A stretch of DNA of 64,000 nt, taken from positions 1-64,000 of the forward strand of contig NZ_PYAK01000008.1 of assembly GCF_003264365.1 (NCBI RefSeq). Direction: 5' to 3'. Positions 1 through 9,627 of the stretch are shown in pieces (position 1 is the stretch's first letter; each line of letters opens with the position of its first letter). The notes under the pieces were generated by a model that was given only the letters and a program-made list of their open reading frames with translations, made no database searches and was not told where the DNA came from. The position numbers and the translations under genes were made by a program. This stretch comes from Micromonospora noduli. GTDB lineage: Bacteria > Actinomycetota > Actinomycetes > Mycobacteriales > Micromonosporaceae.

Positions 1-1
1 C

Positions 2-172
2 TGGGGCCGGGCGGCCGCGGCGGTCTCCGGCGGGCCGCTCGGCGCCGGTCGGCTGTCCCAGGTCGGGCCGGTGGGCTGGCAGGTCGGGGCGGTAGCGGCC
101 GGCGTCATAGCGGTCGGCGCGCTGCTCGGCGCCGCCGCCACCCGGGCGCTGACCCGCGGGCCCGCACAGTAG
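2..172 (+). CDS. C-terminal end of a membrane protein, probably DUF6350 family (partial)
   Basis: An open frame enters from the left edge and stops at TAG (170-172). The 56 visible residues are Ala/Gly/Val-rich and include one clear hydrophobic segment (VGAVAAGVIAVGALLGAAA) followed by a short polar tail, as expected for the last helix of a multi-pass membrane protein. In many actinobacteria a DUF6350 membrane protein lies directly upstream of purN-purH, which fits this position. The family call rests on context and composition because only the tail is visible. The minus-strand gene at 270-824 now lies between it and purN. Confidence 0.5.
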   Translation, partial: WGRAAAAVSGGPLGAGRLSQVGPVGWQVGAVAAGVIAVGALLGAAATRALTRGPAQ

Positions 173-269
173 AGCCCCAGCCACGCGGGCGCTGACCTGG
201 CGACCCGCGCGGTAGACGAGCGCGGGGCGCCCCGGGCGAACCCGGAGCGCCCCGTCGAATCCGAGCCCG

Positions 270-824
270 TCAGGGCTGGGTGGGCAGGTTGACCTGCGCC
301 ACGACGCTCAGGATGAGCAGCAGGATGCCCAGCCCGACGCCGACCGCGCCGCAGATCAGACCGGCCTTGGCCTGGCCGGCGTTGTTTGCCTGCCCCTGGG
401 CCACCTTCTGCTTGGCGAGGTAGCCGGTCACGATGCCCGCGATGCCGACCGGGATGCCCAGGTACAGGCAGCAGACCAGCGGGATCGACGCGATACCGAG
501 GATCATCGACACCAGGCCGAGGGTGTTGTTCTGCCCCTGTGCCTGCGGGTACCCGGCGTTCGGGTAGGTCGGGCCGGCGCCGTACGGGGGCTGCTGCTGT
601 GCGTACGGGTCCTGGTACGGCGGCTGCTGACCGTACGGCTGCCCCGAGGTGGGCTGCTGACCGTACGGGGCCTGCGGCGCGGCGTACGGGTCCTGCGGCT
701 GCTGACCGTACGGCTGGCCGGAGGTGGGCTGCTGGCCGTACGGGGCGGCCGGCGGCTGGGGAGCGGTCGGGTCCTGGTTGGGCTGCTGGCCGTACGGGTC
801 CTGACCGGGGTTACCGGGCTGCAT
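270..824 (-). CDS. Pro/Gln-rich DUF4190-like membrane protein
   Basis: A 184-residue protein in two parts. Residues 1 to about 95 are low-complexity Pro/Gln/Tyr/Gly with repeated PYGQQP units. The rest holds two hydrophobic segments: one beginning LGLVSMILGIASIPLVCC and one near the C terminus, separated by a short loop with GYLAKQ. This matches the DUF4190-type layout common in actinobacteria. The start is ATG at 822-824, preceded by an AAGGAG ribosome site. The repetitive cytoplasmic tail may mediate protein contacts, but its function is unknown. It is transcribed opposite to its neighbours and appears to be a single-gene unit. Confidence 0.8.
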   Translation of the reverse strand: MQPGNPGQDPYGQQPNQDPTAPQPPAAPYGQQPTSGQPYGQQPQDPYAAPQAPYGQQPTSGQPYGQQPPYQDPYAQQQPPYGAGPTYPNAGYPQAQGQNNTLGLVSMILGIASIPLVCCLYLGIPVGIAGIVTGYLAKQKVAQGQANNAGQAKAGLICGAVGVGLGILLLILSVVAQVNLPTQP

Positions 825-1113
825 TCGAGAAGCTCCTTGGACTGGTTCCGTCAGTTGGTGCTCTTGTTTCCATCCATGATCGCGGTCAGTCCTCCCAAAG
901 CCCAGTACAGCAACAGGACGACATGTCTCCCAAAGCAGGCAAACGGGCCCTTGTCGACCGCTTCGTGTGCCGGATCAGGGGCGGTGTGTGGGCCGGTGCG
1001 GCGTTCGGCCCGAGCGAGCGGCAGCGTACCGGGTCGACGCACGTCGGCACCGTCGAAGATCGGCGCGCCGCCCAGCCGGAGGGCGTCCCTGACCTGCCCG
1101 ATAGGGTGGCCCG
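825..1113. other. Divergent intergenic region upstream of purN
   Basis: This 289-bp stretch separates the minus-strand DUF4190-like gene from purN and must carry promoters for both. The only site I can place firmly is the AAGGAG ribosome site of the minus-strand gene (about 832-837). Open frames here lack family-like protein sequence and read as GC-rich shadows. No convincing -35/-10 pair or hairpin was found. Confidence 0.4.
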
Positions 1114-1734
1114 GTGACCGAGCCCGCGCCTGTCGCCCGCATCGTCGTCCTCATCTCCGGCTCCGGGAGCAACCTTCAGTCGCTGCTGGATGCCGCCGCC
1201 GACCCCGCGTACGGCGCACAGGTCGTCGCGGTCGGCGCGGACCGCGACGGCATCGCGGGCCTGGACCGGGCCGAGGCGGCGGGGGTGCCGACCTTCGTCG
1301 AACGGGTCCGCGACCACGACACCCGGGAGGACTGGGACCGCGCGCTCACCGCGCACGTCGCGAAGCACCAACCCGACCTGGTCATCTCCGCCGGTTTCCT
1401 CAAGCTGGTCGGTCCGCACTTCCTCGCCGCCTTCGGCGACCGCTACCTGAACACGCACAACACCCTGCTGCCGGCGTTTCCCGGCATCCACGGCCCGCGT
1501 GACGCACTCGCCTACGGCGTGAAGCTCACCGGGGCCACCCTCTTCTTCGTCGACGCCGGCATGGACACCGGGCCGATCGTCGCGCAGGTAGCGGTGCCGG
1601 TGCTGGACGACGACGACGTCGACACGCTCACCGAGCGCATCAAGGAAGCCGAGCGACGCCAGCTCGTCGAGCAGGTCGGTCGGCTGGTCCGCGAAGGCTG
1701 GACCATCACCGGAAGGAAGGTCACGGTTCCGTGA
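1114..1734 (+). CDS. purN: Phosphoribosylglycinamide formyltransferase PurN
   Basis: This enzyme transfers the formyl group of 10-formyltetrahydrofolate to GAR in de novo purine synthesis. The 206-residue protein has the normal family length. It shows the N-terminal phosphate-binding motif [15 protein letters not shown], the folate-site [10 protein letters not shown], and the catalytic [12 protein letters not shown] block, followed by the conserved [16 protein letters not shown]. The start is GTG at 1114, with AGGGTGG upstream. Its GTGA end overlaps purH by four bases, so the two are translationally coupled. The pathway link to folD (one-carbon donor recycling) lies 8 kb downstream. Confidence 0.96.
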   Translation: MTEPAPVARIVVLISGSGSNLQSLLDAAADPAYGAQVVAVGADRDGIAGLDRAEAAGVPTFVERVRDHDTREDWDRALTAHVAKHQPDLVISAGFLKLVGPHFLAAFGDRYLNTHNTLLPAFPGIHGPRDALAYGVKLTGATLFFVDAGMDTGPIVAQVAVPVLDDDDVDTLTERIKEAERRQLVEQVGRLVREGWTITGRKVTVP

Positions 1735-3302
1735 GTCCCACTCAGGACGGGCGCCGCCCGATCAGGCGGGCGCTGGTCAGCGTCTACGACAAGACCGGGC
1801 TGGTCGAGCTGGCTCAGGCCCTGCACGCGGCCGGCGTGGAGATCGTGTCCACCGGCAGCACGGCGGGCACCATCGCCGCCGCCGGGGTGCCGGTCACGCC
1901 GGTGGAGACGGTGACCGGGTTCCCCGAGGTGCTCGACGGCCGGGTGAAGACCCTGCACCCGAAGGTGCACGCGGGTCTCCTCGCGGACCTGCGCAAGGAC
2001 ACGCACGTGGCGCAGCTGGACGAGCTGGGCGTGGCGGCGTTCGACCTGCTGGTCTCGAACCTCTACCCCTTCCAGGCGACCGTCGCCTCCGGCGCCGACG
2101 TCGAGGAGTGCGTGGAGCAGATCGACATCGGTGGCCCGGCCATGGTGCGGGCCGCCGCCAAGAACCACGCCTCGGTCGCCGTGCTCACCGACCCGGCCGG
2201 TTACCCGGCGCTGCTCGGCGCGCTCAGCGAGGGTGGCTTCACAATGGCCCAGCGTCGTGCGCTGGCCGCCCGGGCGTTCGCCGACATCGCCGAGTACGAC
2301 GTCGCGGTGGCCCAGTGGTGCGCCCGGGAGCTGGCCCCGGCCGACGACTCCTGGCCGGCGTTCGCGGGGCTGGCGCTGCGCAAGTCGACGGCGTTGCGGT
2401 ACGGGGAAAACCCGCACCAGCCCGCCGCGCTCTACACCGACCCGGACGCCCCGGCGGGGCTGGCCCAGGCCGAGCAGCTGCACGGCAAGGAGATGTCGTA
2501 CAACAACTACGTCGACGCCGACGCCGCCTGGCGGGCCGCGAACGACTTCGCCGACCAGCCGGCGGTGGCGATCATCAAGCACGCCAACCCGTGCGGCATC
2601 GCGGTCGGCGCGGACGTCGCCGAGGCGCACCGCAGGGCGCACGCGTGCGACCCGGTGTCGGCGTTCGGCGGTGTCATCGCGGTCAACCGGTCGGTCTCGG
2701 TCGAGCTGGCCCGGCAGGTCGCCGAGATCTTCACCGAGGTGGTGGTCGCCCCCGGCTTCGACGAGGGCGCGGTCGAGGTGTTGCAGGGCAAGAAGAACAT
2801 CCGGCTGCTGCGGGCACCGGCCTGGACGCCGGCGCTGGTGGAGTTGCGGCCGGTGACCGGTGGCGTGCTGGCCCAGGTCGCCGACCGGGTGAACGCCCCC
2901 GGCGACGACCCGGCGAGTTGGCAGTTGGCGACCGGCGAGGCCGCCGATGAGGAGTTGCTGCGGGACCTCGCGTTCGCCTGGCGGGCGGTCCGCGCGGTGA
3001 AGAGCAACGCGATCCTGCTCGCCAAGGACGGCGCCACCGTCGGCGTGGGCATGGGTCAGGTCAACCGGGTCGACTCGGCGCAGCTCGCGGTCACCCGCGC
3101 CGGCGCCGACCGGGCGCGCGGCTCGGTCGCCGCCTCGGACGCGTTCTTCCCGTTCGCCGACGGCCCGCAGATCCTCATCGACGCCGGCGTCCGCGCCATC
3201 GTGCAGCCCGGCGGCTCCATCCGCGACGAAGAAGTCATCGAGGCGGCCAAGAAGGCCAACGTGACGATGTACCTGACCGGCACCCGCCACTTCTTCCACT
3301 AA
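1731..3302 (+). CDS. purH: Bifunctional AICAR formyltransferase / IMP cyclohydrolase PurH
   Basis: PurH catalyses the last two steps to IMP. The 523-residue length is normal. The N-terminal IMP cyclohydrolase (MGS-like) domain shows [12 protein letters not shown] and the STGST..TI motif with [12 protein letters not shown]. The C-terminal formyltransferase domain shows [20 protein letters not shown], the KHANPCG catalytic lysine-histidine block, SAFGG and the final KSNAI and RDEEVIEAA motifs. The GTG start sits inside the purN stop. The gene ends 10 bp before a long inverted repeat that separates it from the convergent opp operon. Confidence 0.97.
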   Translation: MSPTQDGRRPIRRALVSVYDKTGLVELAQALHAAGVEIVSTGSTAGTIAAAGVPVTPVETVTGFPEVLDGRVKTLHPKVHAGLLADLRKDTHVAQLDELGVAAFDLLVSNLYPFQATVASGADVEECVEQIDIGGPAMVRAAAKNHASVAVLTDPAGYPALLGALSEGGFTMAQRRALAARAFADIAEYDVAVAQWCARELAPADDSWPAFAGLALRKSTALRYGENPHQPAALYTDPDAPAGLAQAEQLHGKEMSYNNYVDADAAWRAANDFADQPAVAIIKHANPCGIAVGADVAEAHRRAHACDPVSAFGGVIAVNRSVSVELARQVAEIFTEVVVAPGFDEGAVEVLQGKKNIRLLRAPAWTPALVELRPVTGGVLAQVADRVNAPGDDPASWQLATGEAADEELLRDLAFAWRAVRAVKSNAILLAKDGATVGVGMGQVNRVDSAQLAVTRAGADRARGSVAASDAFFPFADGPQILIDAGVRAIVQPGGSIRDEEVIEAAKKANVTMYLTGTRHFFH

Positions 3303-3312
3303 CCCCCACCGG

Positions 3313-3400
3313 GGCCAGACCCCGTCGATCATGAAGTTATTGCCCTGCACGTCGGCGTGTCAGGGCAATAACTTCATGATCAACGGCAGGGGTCTGGGCC
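3313..3400. repeat. Palindromic repeat, copy 1 (convergent purH/oppF gap)
   Basis: The core is a perfect 21-bp inverted repeat: the left arm at 3327-3347 starts GATCATGAAGTTATTGCC, and the right arm at 3361-3381 is its exact complement. The 13-nt loop can pair further (CAC/GTG). Outside the core, CCAGACCCC (3315-3323) pairs with GGGGTCTGG (3388-3396), extending the structure to about 85 nt. It fills the gap between two convergent genes, so it could end transcription from both sides. The core belongs to the same family as the repeats at 11684, 31260 and 51967. Confidence 0.9.
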
Positions 3401-3402
3401 GG

Positions 3403-4437
3403 TCAGGCCGGGGTGGGGCGGAGTTCGGCGAAGTGGCAGGCCGAGGGGTGGGGGTCCGCCGCTCTCGGGACCGTTGCCGGGTCTTCGACGGCGCAGACTT
3501 CCTGGGCCTTCCAGCAGCGGGTCCGGAAATGGCACCCGCTCGGCGGGTCGGCCGGGCTGGGCACGTCGCCGACCAGCCGGATCATGTTGCGCTGGTCGCG
3601 GGCTTCCGGGTCCGGCACCGGCACGGCAGAGAGCAGAGCCTGGGTGTACGGGTGGGTGGCCCGCTCGTAGATCTCGTCCTCGGTGCCGATCTCGACGATC
3701 CGACCGAGGTACATCACCGCGACGCGGTCGGCGATGTGCCGCACCACGGACAGGTCGTGCGCGATGAAGATGTACGAGAGCCCCAGCTCGCCCTGTAGCT
3801 GCTTGAGCAGGTTGATCACCTGGGCCTGGATGGAGACGTCGAGCGCCGACACCGGCTCGTCGCAGACGATCACCTCGGGCTTCAGCGCGAGGGCGCGGGC
3901 GATGCCGATGCGCTGACGCTGACCGCCGGAGAACTGGTGCGGGTACCGGTTGATGTGCTCCGGGTTGAGCCCGACCAGGTCCAACAGCTCCTGGACCCGC
4001 TTGGCCTTGCTGCCCTTCGGCGCGGCATCCGGGTGGATCTCGAACGGCTCGCCGATGATGTCGCCGACGGTCATCCGCGGGTTCAGCGAGGTGTACGGGT
4101 CCTGCATCACCATCTGCATGTTGCGGCGCAGCCGGCGCAGCTCACCGCCGGAGGCCTTGAACAGGTCCTTGCCCTCCAGGGTGGCGCGTCCGGAGGTGGG
4201 CGTCTCCAACCGCATCAGCAACCGGGCGAGGGTGGACTTGCCGCAGCCGGACTCGCCGACCACGCCGAGCGTCTCGCCCCGACGCAGCTCGAAGCTCACC
4301 CCGTCGACGGCCTTCACCGCCCCGATCTGCCGCTGGAACAGCACGCCCTGAGTGATCGGGAAGTGCTTCACCAGGTTGTCGACGGAGAGGATGGTCTCGC
4401 CGCGGACCTTGGTGGGGTTAGCGGGCGACGCTGTCAT
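3403..4437 (-). CDS. Oligopeptide ABC transporter ATP-binding protein, OppF/DppF type
   Basis: ATPase of a peptide importer, last gene of a five-gene operon. The 344-residue protein has Walker [10 protein letters not shown] (about residues 61-69), signature [10 protein letters not shown], Walker [13 protein letters not shown] and an H-loop [12 protein letters not shown]. It ends with the oligopeptide-transporter C-terminal domain carrying a Cys cluster ([14 protein letters not shown]), which in this family binds an Fe-S cluster. ATG at 4435-4437 is chosen because AGGAGG lies six bases upstream. It overlaps the end of the preceding ATPase gene by 20 bases, and the two ATPases should act as a heterodimer. 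Confidence 0.93.
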   Translation of the reverse strand: MTASPANPTKVRGETILSVDNLVKHFPITQGVLFQRQIGAVKAVDGVSFELRRGETLGVVGESGCGKSTLARLLMRLETPTSGRATLEGKDLFKASGGELRRLRRNMQMVMQDPYTSLNPRMTVGDIIGEPFEIHPDAAPKGSKAKRVQELLDLVGLNPEHINRYPHQFSGGQRQRIGIARALALKPEVIVCDEPVSALDVSIQAQVINLLKQLQGELGLSYIFIAHDLSVVRHIADRVAVMYLGRIVEIGTEDEIYERATHPYTQALLSAVPVPDPEARDQRNMIRLVGDVPSPADPPSGCHFRTRCWKAQEVCAVEDPATVPRAADPHPSACHFAELRPTPA

Positions 4438-5449
4438 CACGGACCTCCTGCGCGAAGTGGCAAGCGCTGGTCCGGCCGTCGCCGAGGACCAGGTCGTGCG
4501 GCACCTCGTCCACGCAGACCTGCTGGACGTAGGGGCACCGGGGGTGGAACGGGCAGCCGGACGGGATACGCATCAGGTTCGGCGGCAACCCCTTGATCGT
4601 CGACAGTTCCTGGCCGCGAACGTCCAGGCGCGGGATCGACTCCAACAACCCCTTGGTGTACGGGTGGGCGGGCGCCTTGTAGAGCGAGCGGACGTCGGCG
4701 TGCTCGACGATCCGGCCGGCGTACATGACCGCGATCCGGTCCGCGACACCGGCGACCACACCCAGGTCGTGGGTGATCAGGATCATCGCCATGTTGAGTT
4801 CCCGGCGCAGGTCGGCCAGCAGGTCCATGATCTGGGCCTGCACTGTCACGTCGAGGGCCGTGGTGGGCTCGTCGGCGATCAGCACCTTCGGGTCCAGCGC
4901 CAACGCCATGGCGATCATGACGCGCTGCCGCATGCCGCCGGAGAACTGGTGCGGGTAGTCGCCGATCCGCTTGGCGGCACCGGGGATCTTGACCAGATCC
5001 ATCAGTTCGACGGCACGACGTCGAGCGTCGGCTCGGGACATGCCGGCGCGCTGGCGCAGCGTCTCACCGATCTGCCAGCCGACCGGGAAGACCGGGTTGA
5101 GGGCGGAGAGCGCGTCCTGGAAGATCATCGCGATCTCCTTGCCGCGTACCTGCCGGCGCTGCTCCTCGGAGCGGGTGAGCAGGTCCTCACCCTGGTAGAG
5201 GATCTGGCCGGAGCGGACGAACGCGGGCGGGGTGTCCAGGATGCCCATGATCGCCTGGGCGGTGACCGACTTACCCGAGCCGGATTCGCCGAGCACGGCA
5301 AGGGTCTCGCCGGCGTCCAGGTGGTACGACACACCGTTGATCACCCGGGCGACGCCCTCGTTGGTGCGGAACTCGACGTGCAGGTCCCGCAGCTCCAGCA
5401 GGTGGCCGCCCTCGGGGGTGGCAGAGGCGGGAGTTGGATTGACGGTCAT
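4418..5449 (-). CDS. Oligopeptide ABC transporter ATP-binding protein, OppD/DppD type
   Basis: The partner ATPase, 343 residues. It has Walker A GESGSGKS (about residues 54-61), Q-loop [12 protein letters not shown], signature FSGGMRQRV, Walker [13 protein letters not shown] and H-loop [14 protein letters not shown], then the oligopeptide C-terminal domain with [14 protein letters not shown]. An upstream in-frame start would overlap the permease gene by 29 bases. ATG at 5447-5449 is preferred, with GGTGAG upstream and an 8-base gap from the permease stop. It works with the neighbouring OppF-type subunit at the cytoplasmic face of the two permeases. Confidence 0.93.
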   Translation of the reverse strand: MTVNPTPASATPEGGHLLELRDLHVEFRTNEGVARVINGVSYHLDAGETLAVLGESGSGKSVTAQAIMGILDTPPAFVRSGQILYQGEDLLTRSEEQRRQVRGKEIAMIFQDALSALNPVFPVGWQIGETLRQRAGMSRADARRRAVELMDLVKIPGAAKRIGDYPHQFSGGMRQRVMIAMALALDPKVLIADEPTTALDVTVQAQIMDLLADLRRELNMAMILITHDLGVVAGVADRIAVMYAGRIVEHADVRSLYKAPAHPYTKGLLESIPRLDVRGQELSTIKGLPPNLMRIPSGCPFHPRCPYVQQVCVDEVPHDLVLGDGRTSACHFAQEVRDDSVAR

Positions 5450-5456
5450 GGTGTTC

Positions 5457-6413
5457 TCACCGCAGCTTCGGGTCGAAGGCGTCACGGATCGCGTCGCCGA
5501 GCATGATGAACGCCAGCACGGTCAGCGCCAGGAAGGCCGACGGGACGATCAACGGAGTGGCCGCCTCCCGCATGTGGATCCGGCCGGTGTCGATGTCCTG
5601 CCCCCACGAGATGGTGGGCGCCTTCAGGCCGATGCCGAGGAAGGAGAGCGTCGCCTCGGCCGCGATGAACGAGCCGAGCGCGATGGTCAGCACGACGATC
5701 GCCGGGGCCAGCGAGTTCGGCAGAATGTGCCGCCACATGATCCGGCTGTTGCCGGCGCCGAGCATCCGGGCCGCCGCGACGTAGTCCTGCTCCTTCGCGG
5801 TGATCACCGAGGACCGGACCACGCGGGCGGCGGTGGTCCAACCGAGGAGGGCCAACACGAAGACGACCGCGCCGATCCGAGCCCACTGGCTGTCACTGGA
5901 CACCCGCTTGAGCAGCACGATCGCGGCCAGCAGCAGCGGAATGCCGAGCACCACGTCGATCACCCGGGAGAGCACCGCGTCGACCCAGCGGCCGAAGTAA
6001 CCGGCCAACATGCCGATCACCAGCGCGATGATGCCGGTGCCGAGCGCGGCGAGCGCACCGACCAGCAGCGATGCCCGGGTGCCGTAGACCGCCCGGGAGT
6101 ACGTGTCGCAGCCCTGGAAGTCGTACCCGAAGATGGCCCCGCCGGACGGCCCGGCGTGCTGCCGGGAGAGCAGGCAGTCGTTCGGGCTGTTGGCGGTGAA
6201 GACCCCGGGGAGCAGCGCCATCAGGGTGAAGATGACGACGAGCGCCAGCGAGATCCAGAAGATCGGGTTGCGGCGCAGGTCGCGCCAGGCGTCCCCGGCC
6301 AGGCTGCGGGGCTTGTTCGCGGCGCCGACCTGGTTGGGCGTGCCCGGCTCCCCCGAGGGGCCACGTCGCGCGGCCTGGTTCTCGGTGGCCGCCACAGTTT
6401 CAAAATCACTCAT
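5457..6413 (-). CDS. Oligopeptide ABC transporter permease, OppC/DppC type
   Basis: A 318-residue inner-membrane permease. A polar N-terminal stretch of about 45 residues precedes the first helix (FWISLALVVIFTLMALLPGVF). A periplasm-facing loop with two Cys (NDCLLSRQ and FQGCDT) follows, then five further helices. The cytoplasmic coupling helix carries the EAA-type motif beginning YVAAARMLGAGNSRIMWRH, and the C terminus is the usual GDAIRDAFDPKLR. It overlaps the preceding permease gene by eight bases. It pairs with the OppB-type subunit to form the translocation pore. Confidence 0.93.
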   Translation of the reverse strand: MSDFETVAATENQAARRGPSGEPGTPNQVGAANKPRSLAGDAWRDLRRNPIFWISLALVVIFTLMALLPGVFTANSPNDCLLSRQHAGPSGGAIFGYDFQGCDTYSRAVYGTRASLLVGALAALGTGIIALVIGMLAGYFGRWVDAVLSRVIDVVLGIPLLLAAIVLLKRVSSDSQWARIGAVVFVLALLGWTTAARVVRSSVITAKEQDYVAAARMLGAGNSRIMWRHILPNSLAPAIVVLTIALGSFIAAEATLSFLGIGLKAPTISWGQDIDTGRIHMREAATPLIVPSAFLALTVLAFIMLGDAIRDAFDPKLR

Positions 6414-7344
6414 AGCGGATCCTCGGGTCGAGTACGGCGTACAGGACGTCCACCACCAGGTTCGAGACCAGGTAGACCACGACGAGCACGCTGACGATGC
6501 CCACCACCAGGGGGCCGTCCTCGGTGCGGATGCCGCGGAAGAGGTTGAAGCCCACGCCGGGGATGTTGAAGACGCCCTCGGTGATGATCGCGCCGCTCAT
6601 CAGGTTGCCCAGTTCCACACCGAGGAAGGTGACCACCGGGATCAGTGAGTTGCGCAGCACGTGGACGATGACGATGCGCCGCTTGACCAGGCCCTTGGAC
6701 CGGGCGGTCCGGACGTAGTCCGCGCGCAGGTTCTCCGCCACCGAGGCCCGGGTGAGTCGTAGGGCGGTGGCCAGCGACAGCGAGCCGAGCACGATGCCCG
6801 GCAGCAGGAGCGCGTAGAACGTCGGGTCGGAGCCGGCGGTGGGTGGGAAGAGCTGCCACTTGACGCCCAGGAAGTACTGCGCCAGTGGCGCCAGCACGAT
6901 CGTCGGGATGCCCAGCACCAGCAGGGTCAGCACCAGCGTCGAGTTGTCGAAGATGCTGGCCCGGCGGATGCCGGCGAGGACCCCGGCGGTGACACCGAAG
7001 ATGATCGCCACGGCGAGCGCGATGAGCGCGAGCCGAACGGTGACCGGCCAGGCCTGCTGGAGGATGTCACCGATGCTCCGACCGGTGAGCGACTCGCCCA
7101 GGTTGCCCTGGAGCAGGTCCTTCACGTAGTCGAAGTAGCGGTAGAAGAAGCCGCCGACGCCCGTCTGATCCAGGTTGTACTTCTCGGTGAGGTAGGCCCG
7201 CTGCGCTGGCGTCACCGGCCGTTCGCCGGCGAGCGCCTGGATCGGGTCGCCCTGCCCGGCGAATGTCAGCGCGTAGACGATCAGGGTGGTCCCGAAGAAC
7301 GCCAGGACCATCTGCAGTAGGCGCCGCAGGATGTAGCGGAACAT
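6406..7344 (-). CDS. Oligopeptide ABC transporter permease, OppB/DppB type
   Basis: A 312-residue permease starting with the typical OppB N terminus MFRYILRRLLQMVLAFFG. A long external loop carries the TEKYNLD motif, and five more helices follow. The coupling motif begins DYVRTARSKGLVKRRIVIVH, and the end DVLYAVLDPRIRYE is characteristic. Within the operon it follows the binding-protein gene after a 197-bp gap that contains a strong hairpin, so it is probably transcribed by read-through from oppA. No separate promoter is obvious. Confidence 0.94.
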   Translation of the reverse strand: MFRYILRRLLQMVLAFFGTTLIVYALTFAGQGDPIQALAGERPVTPAQRAYLTEKYNLDQTGVGGFFYRYFDYVKDLLQGNLGESLTGRSIGDILQQAWPVTVRLALIALAVAIIFGVTAGVLAGIRRASIFDNSTLVLTLLVLGIPTIVLAPLAQYFLGVKWQLFPPTAGSDPTFYALLLPGIVLGSLSLATALRLTRASVAENLRADYVRTARSKGLVKRRIVIVHVLRNSLIPVVTFLGVELGNLMSGAIITEGVFNIPGVGFNLFRGIRTEDGPLVVGIVSVLVVVYLVSNLVVDVLYAVLDPRIRYE

Positions 7345-7495
7345 GCTTAGCAGTCTCTCCGGAAATGTGCGAAAGGGTCGCAGGACGGCATCTCTGGTCG
7401 TACCCGAAATATCCGAGACGTGCCGTCCGGCCCGGGGGAGCCGGCGCCACCGACGCCGGGTCCGCTGCTGCGGCCCGGCCCCGGTGGCGCGGTCG

Positions 7496-7527
7496 GGGCC
7501 ACCCGGGCATCGTCGCCCGGGTGGCCC
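7496..7527. terminator. Strong hairpin between oppA and oppB, likely attenuator
   Basis: A perfect 13-bp inverted repeat (GGGCCACCCGGGC at 7496-7508, complement at 7515-7527) with a 6-nt loop. It starts 15 bp after the oppA stop on the transcribed (minus) strand. Binding-protein genes often need more product than their permeases, and a partial terminator or 3'-stabilising hairpin in this place is a common solution. There is no U-run, as usual for high-GC actinobacteria. Confidence 0.7.
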
Positions 7528-7541
7528 GCACCATGGTCAGC

Positions 7542-9143
7542 TCAGCTGGCTGCTTCGATCTTGACGAGGTTGACCCGCTGGAACAGGTCCATCTCCACGT
7601 TCTTGACCTTGGACGAGTGGCCGAACACGTTCTCGCCGAAGCGGAGCGGGATCACCGGCATGTCCTTGGCCAGGATGTCCTCCGCCTGCTGGTACTTGGC
7701 GATCGCCTCGTCCTGCGTCTTGGCGGCGGAACCCTCCTTGACCAGCTTGTCGAACTCCGGGTTGCTGTAGCCGTAGTAGTTCGACGAGCCGTTCGTGCTG
7801 TACAGCGGGCCGAGGTAGTCCTCCATGGTCGGGTAGTCCATGACCCAACCCATCCGGAACGCACCCACCGGCGTCTTCTTCTCGACCTTGGTCAGCAGGT
7901 CGGCGAACTTCGGCTCGGCCGAGCCGACCGCGTCGACGCCCAGGTTGGCCTTGAGCTGGTTGACAGTGGCGTCGACCCAGTCCTTGTGCCCGCCGTCGCC
8001 GTTGTACGAGATGACGATCTTCGACGGACCGCCGGCGGCCTGGTAGAGCTTCTTGGCCTCGGTCGGGTTGAACTCGCCGGCCTTGCCCGCGGTGTTCTCC
8101 CGGTAGCCCGGGAGGACCGGCGAGACGAAGGAACGAGCCGACGTCTGCGAACCCTTGAAGACCGACTTGGTGATCTCGTCACGGTCGATCGCCATCGAGA
8201 TGGCCTTGCGCACGTCCGGGCTGCTGTAGTCCTTGTCGAACGTCGGGAACGCGAGGAACTGGAACGACGACATCGGGCTGGTCCTGTACCGGTCGCCCAG
8301 GTCGCTCGGCGCGGTGCTCAGGCTCTCGGTCGGGATCGTGGGCAGCACGTCCAGGTTGTCCGCCAGGACGTCCGCGTAGGCCGCGGTGAGCTGCTGGTAG
8401 ATCCGGAACTCGATGTTCTTGACCTTGGGCTTCTCGCCCGGGTACGCGTCGTAGCGCTCGACGTCGATCTTGCTGTCGTGCTGCCAGGCGCCCTTCATCT
8501 TGAAGGGGCCCTGCCCGATCGGCGCCTGCTCGTAGGAGTCCTTGAGCACGCCCGGAGCCGAGAACGCGGCGTCCGGCATCGGGTAGAACGCGTTGTAGCC
8601 CAGCGTCGTCTTGAAGTCGATGTACGGCTCGGAGAGCGTCGCGGTGAAGGTGAGGTCGTCGACCTTCTTCAGACCGGACATCTCCTTGGCCTTCGGCGCC
8701 TTGCCCTGGAGGTCGGCGTAACCAGCGATCTTCTCGAAGAAGAAGTTGCTGTCCTGGCCGTTCGGGGCGTACGCGCCGTAGTTCCACGCGTTGATGTAGT
8801 CCTCGGACGTGACCTTCTCACCGTTGTGGAAGGTGAAGCCGTCCTTGAGCTTGATCGTCCAGACCTTGTTGTCGGACGAGGTGATCGACTGCGCGGCGAC
8901 CTCGTACGGCTTGTTCTGGGCGTCGTAGTCGACGAGCGGGCTGAACAGGCCGGCGAGCACCTGCGACCCGGACGTCTCGGTGGTGTTGGTGGGAACCAGG
9001 TGCTTCGGCTCGGCGATCTGGATGCTGACCACCGAACTGTCGCTGCCACCGGATCCACCGTCTCCGCCGCTGCCGCAGGCCGCGAGGCCCAGCGTCACCG
9101 CGAGCGGGAGGGCGGTCCAGGCGGCGAGTCTACGAACTCGCAT
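7542..9143 (-). CDS. Peptide-binding lipoprotein of the ABC importer (SBP family 5)
   Basis: A 533-residue extracellular substrate-binding protein. Residues 1-22 form a lipoprotein signal (RVRR, hydrophobic core, lipobox LAAC with Cys23), followed by a Gly/Ser linker. The mature part is family 5: KHLVPTNT near the start, VWTIKLKDGFTFHNGEKVT, SEDYINAWNYG, ISMAIDRDEI, and the C-terminal domain with YSNPEFDKLV. It presumably captures oligopeptides and hands them to the B/C permeases. It is the first gene of the operon, and its promoter must lie in 9144-9627. Confidence 0.95.
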   Translation of the reverse strand: MRVRRLAAWTALPLAVTLGLAACGSGGDGGSGGSDSSVVSIQIAEPKHLVPTNTTETSGSQVLAGLFSPLVDYDAQNKPYEVAAQSITSSDNKVWTIKLKDGFTFHNGEKVTSEDYINAWNYGAYAPNGQDSNFFFEKIAGYADLQGKAPKAKEMSGLKKVDDLTFTATLSEPYIDFKTTLGYNAFYPMPDAAFSAPGVLKDSYEQAPIGQGPFKMKGAWQHDSKIDVERYDAYPGEKPKVKNIEFRIYQQLTAAYADVLADNLDVLPTIPTESLSTAPSDLGDRYRTSPMSSFQFLAFPTFDKDYSSPDVRKAISMAIDRDEITKSVFKGSQTSARSFVSPVLPGYRENTAGKAGEFNPTEAKKLYQAAGGPSKIVISYNGDGGHKDWVDATVNQLKANLGVDAVGSAEPKFADLLTKVEKKTPVGAFRMGWVMDYPTMEDYLGPLYSTNGSSNYYGYSNPEFDKLVKEGSAAKTQDEAIAKYQQAEDILAKDMPVIPLRFGENVFGHSSKVKNVEMDLFQRVNLVKIEAAS

Positions 9144-9627
9144 TGAGCCTCCTCATCTCCTCACGCTGCGCAGTCAGGCCCGACGCTGGGTTACGCTGCG
9201 CAACAAGCGGTAACGGTAGGTCGGCGACGGGCCTTCGACAACGACGCGGTTGCGGGTGGGTAACGGTCCGGGGTTGCCTCTCTTGTCGAGGGCGAGTGAA
9301 TCTGCTACCCCAAACCGGGTTTATCGACGTCGGCCTGCGGAAATTGCGATGGCGGGCGACGTGTTTGCCCCCGCTCGACCGTCCGGGCGCCGCCTGGGGC
9401 GGCCGTCCTGTCTCCGTGGAGCTGGTCTCTGCTGTCTGGTTCGAGCGTGATCGAACCCACAAATTGTCACCGAAAGTGACTAGCAACACCTCACGCACGG
9501 TGACTTCAGTAGCGATCACCCGCCCTGGCCCGGCCCGTCCGGTGGGCCGCCCCACCGCCACGGGTCGGCGGACGGCCTGGAGCGAGGTCGTCTGATCCGC
9601 GAGCGGCGGCCGTGAGACGATCTGGTC
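9144..9627. promoter_or_regulatory. Divergent regulatory region between oppA and folD, with two dyads
   Basis: This 484-bp region has lower GC than its surroundings and no credible gene. It must hold the promoters for oppA (minus) and folD (plus). Two close dyads stand out: GGTTCGA at 9438-9444 pairs with TCGAACC at 9451-9457 (6-nt spacer), and GTCAC at 9466-9470 pairs with GTGAC at 9476-9480. The AT-rich patch between them (ACAAATTG) could be part of a promoter. These look like operator sites for an unknown regulator. Exact -35/-10 elements could not be assigned. Confidence 0.45.

Noticed and set aside
386-1502. Long open frames on both strands over the DUF4190 gene and purN upstream region
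   Set aside because: They are Arg/Pro/Gly-rich frames of the GC-shadow type, antisense to or overlapping genes with clear family motifs.
1512-3350. 612-codon open frame antisense to purN-purH
   Set aside because: Exact antisense of two well-conserved enzymes; its composition (RR, DR, GG runs) is that of a third-position-GC shadow.
3327-3381. CRISPR-like or tRNA-like interpretation of the palindromic repeat
   Set aside because: Copies are solitary and far apart, without spacers, and no acceptor or anticodon structure is present.
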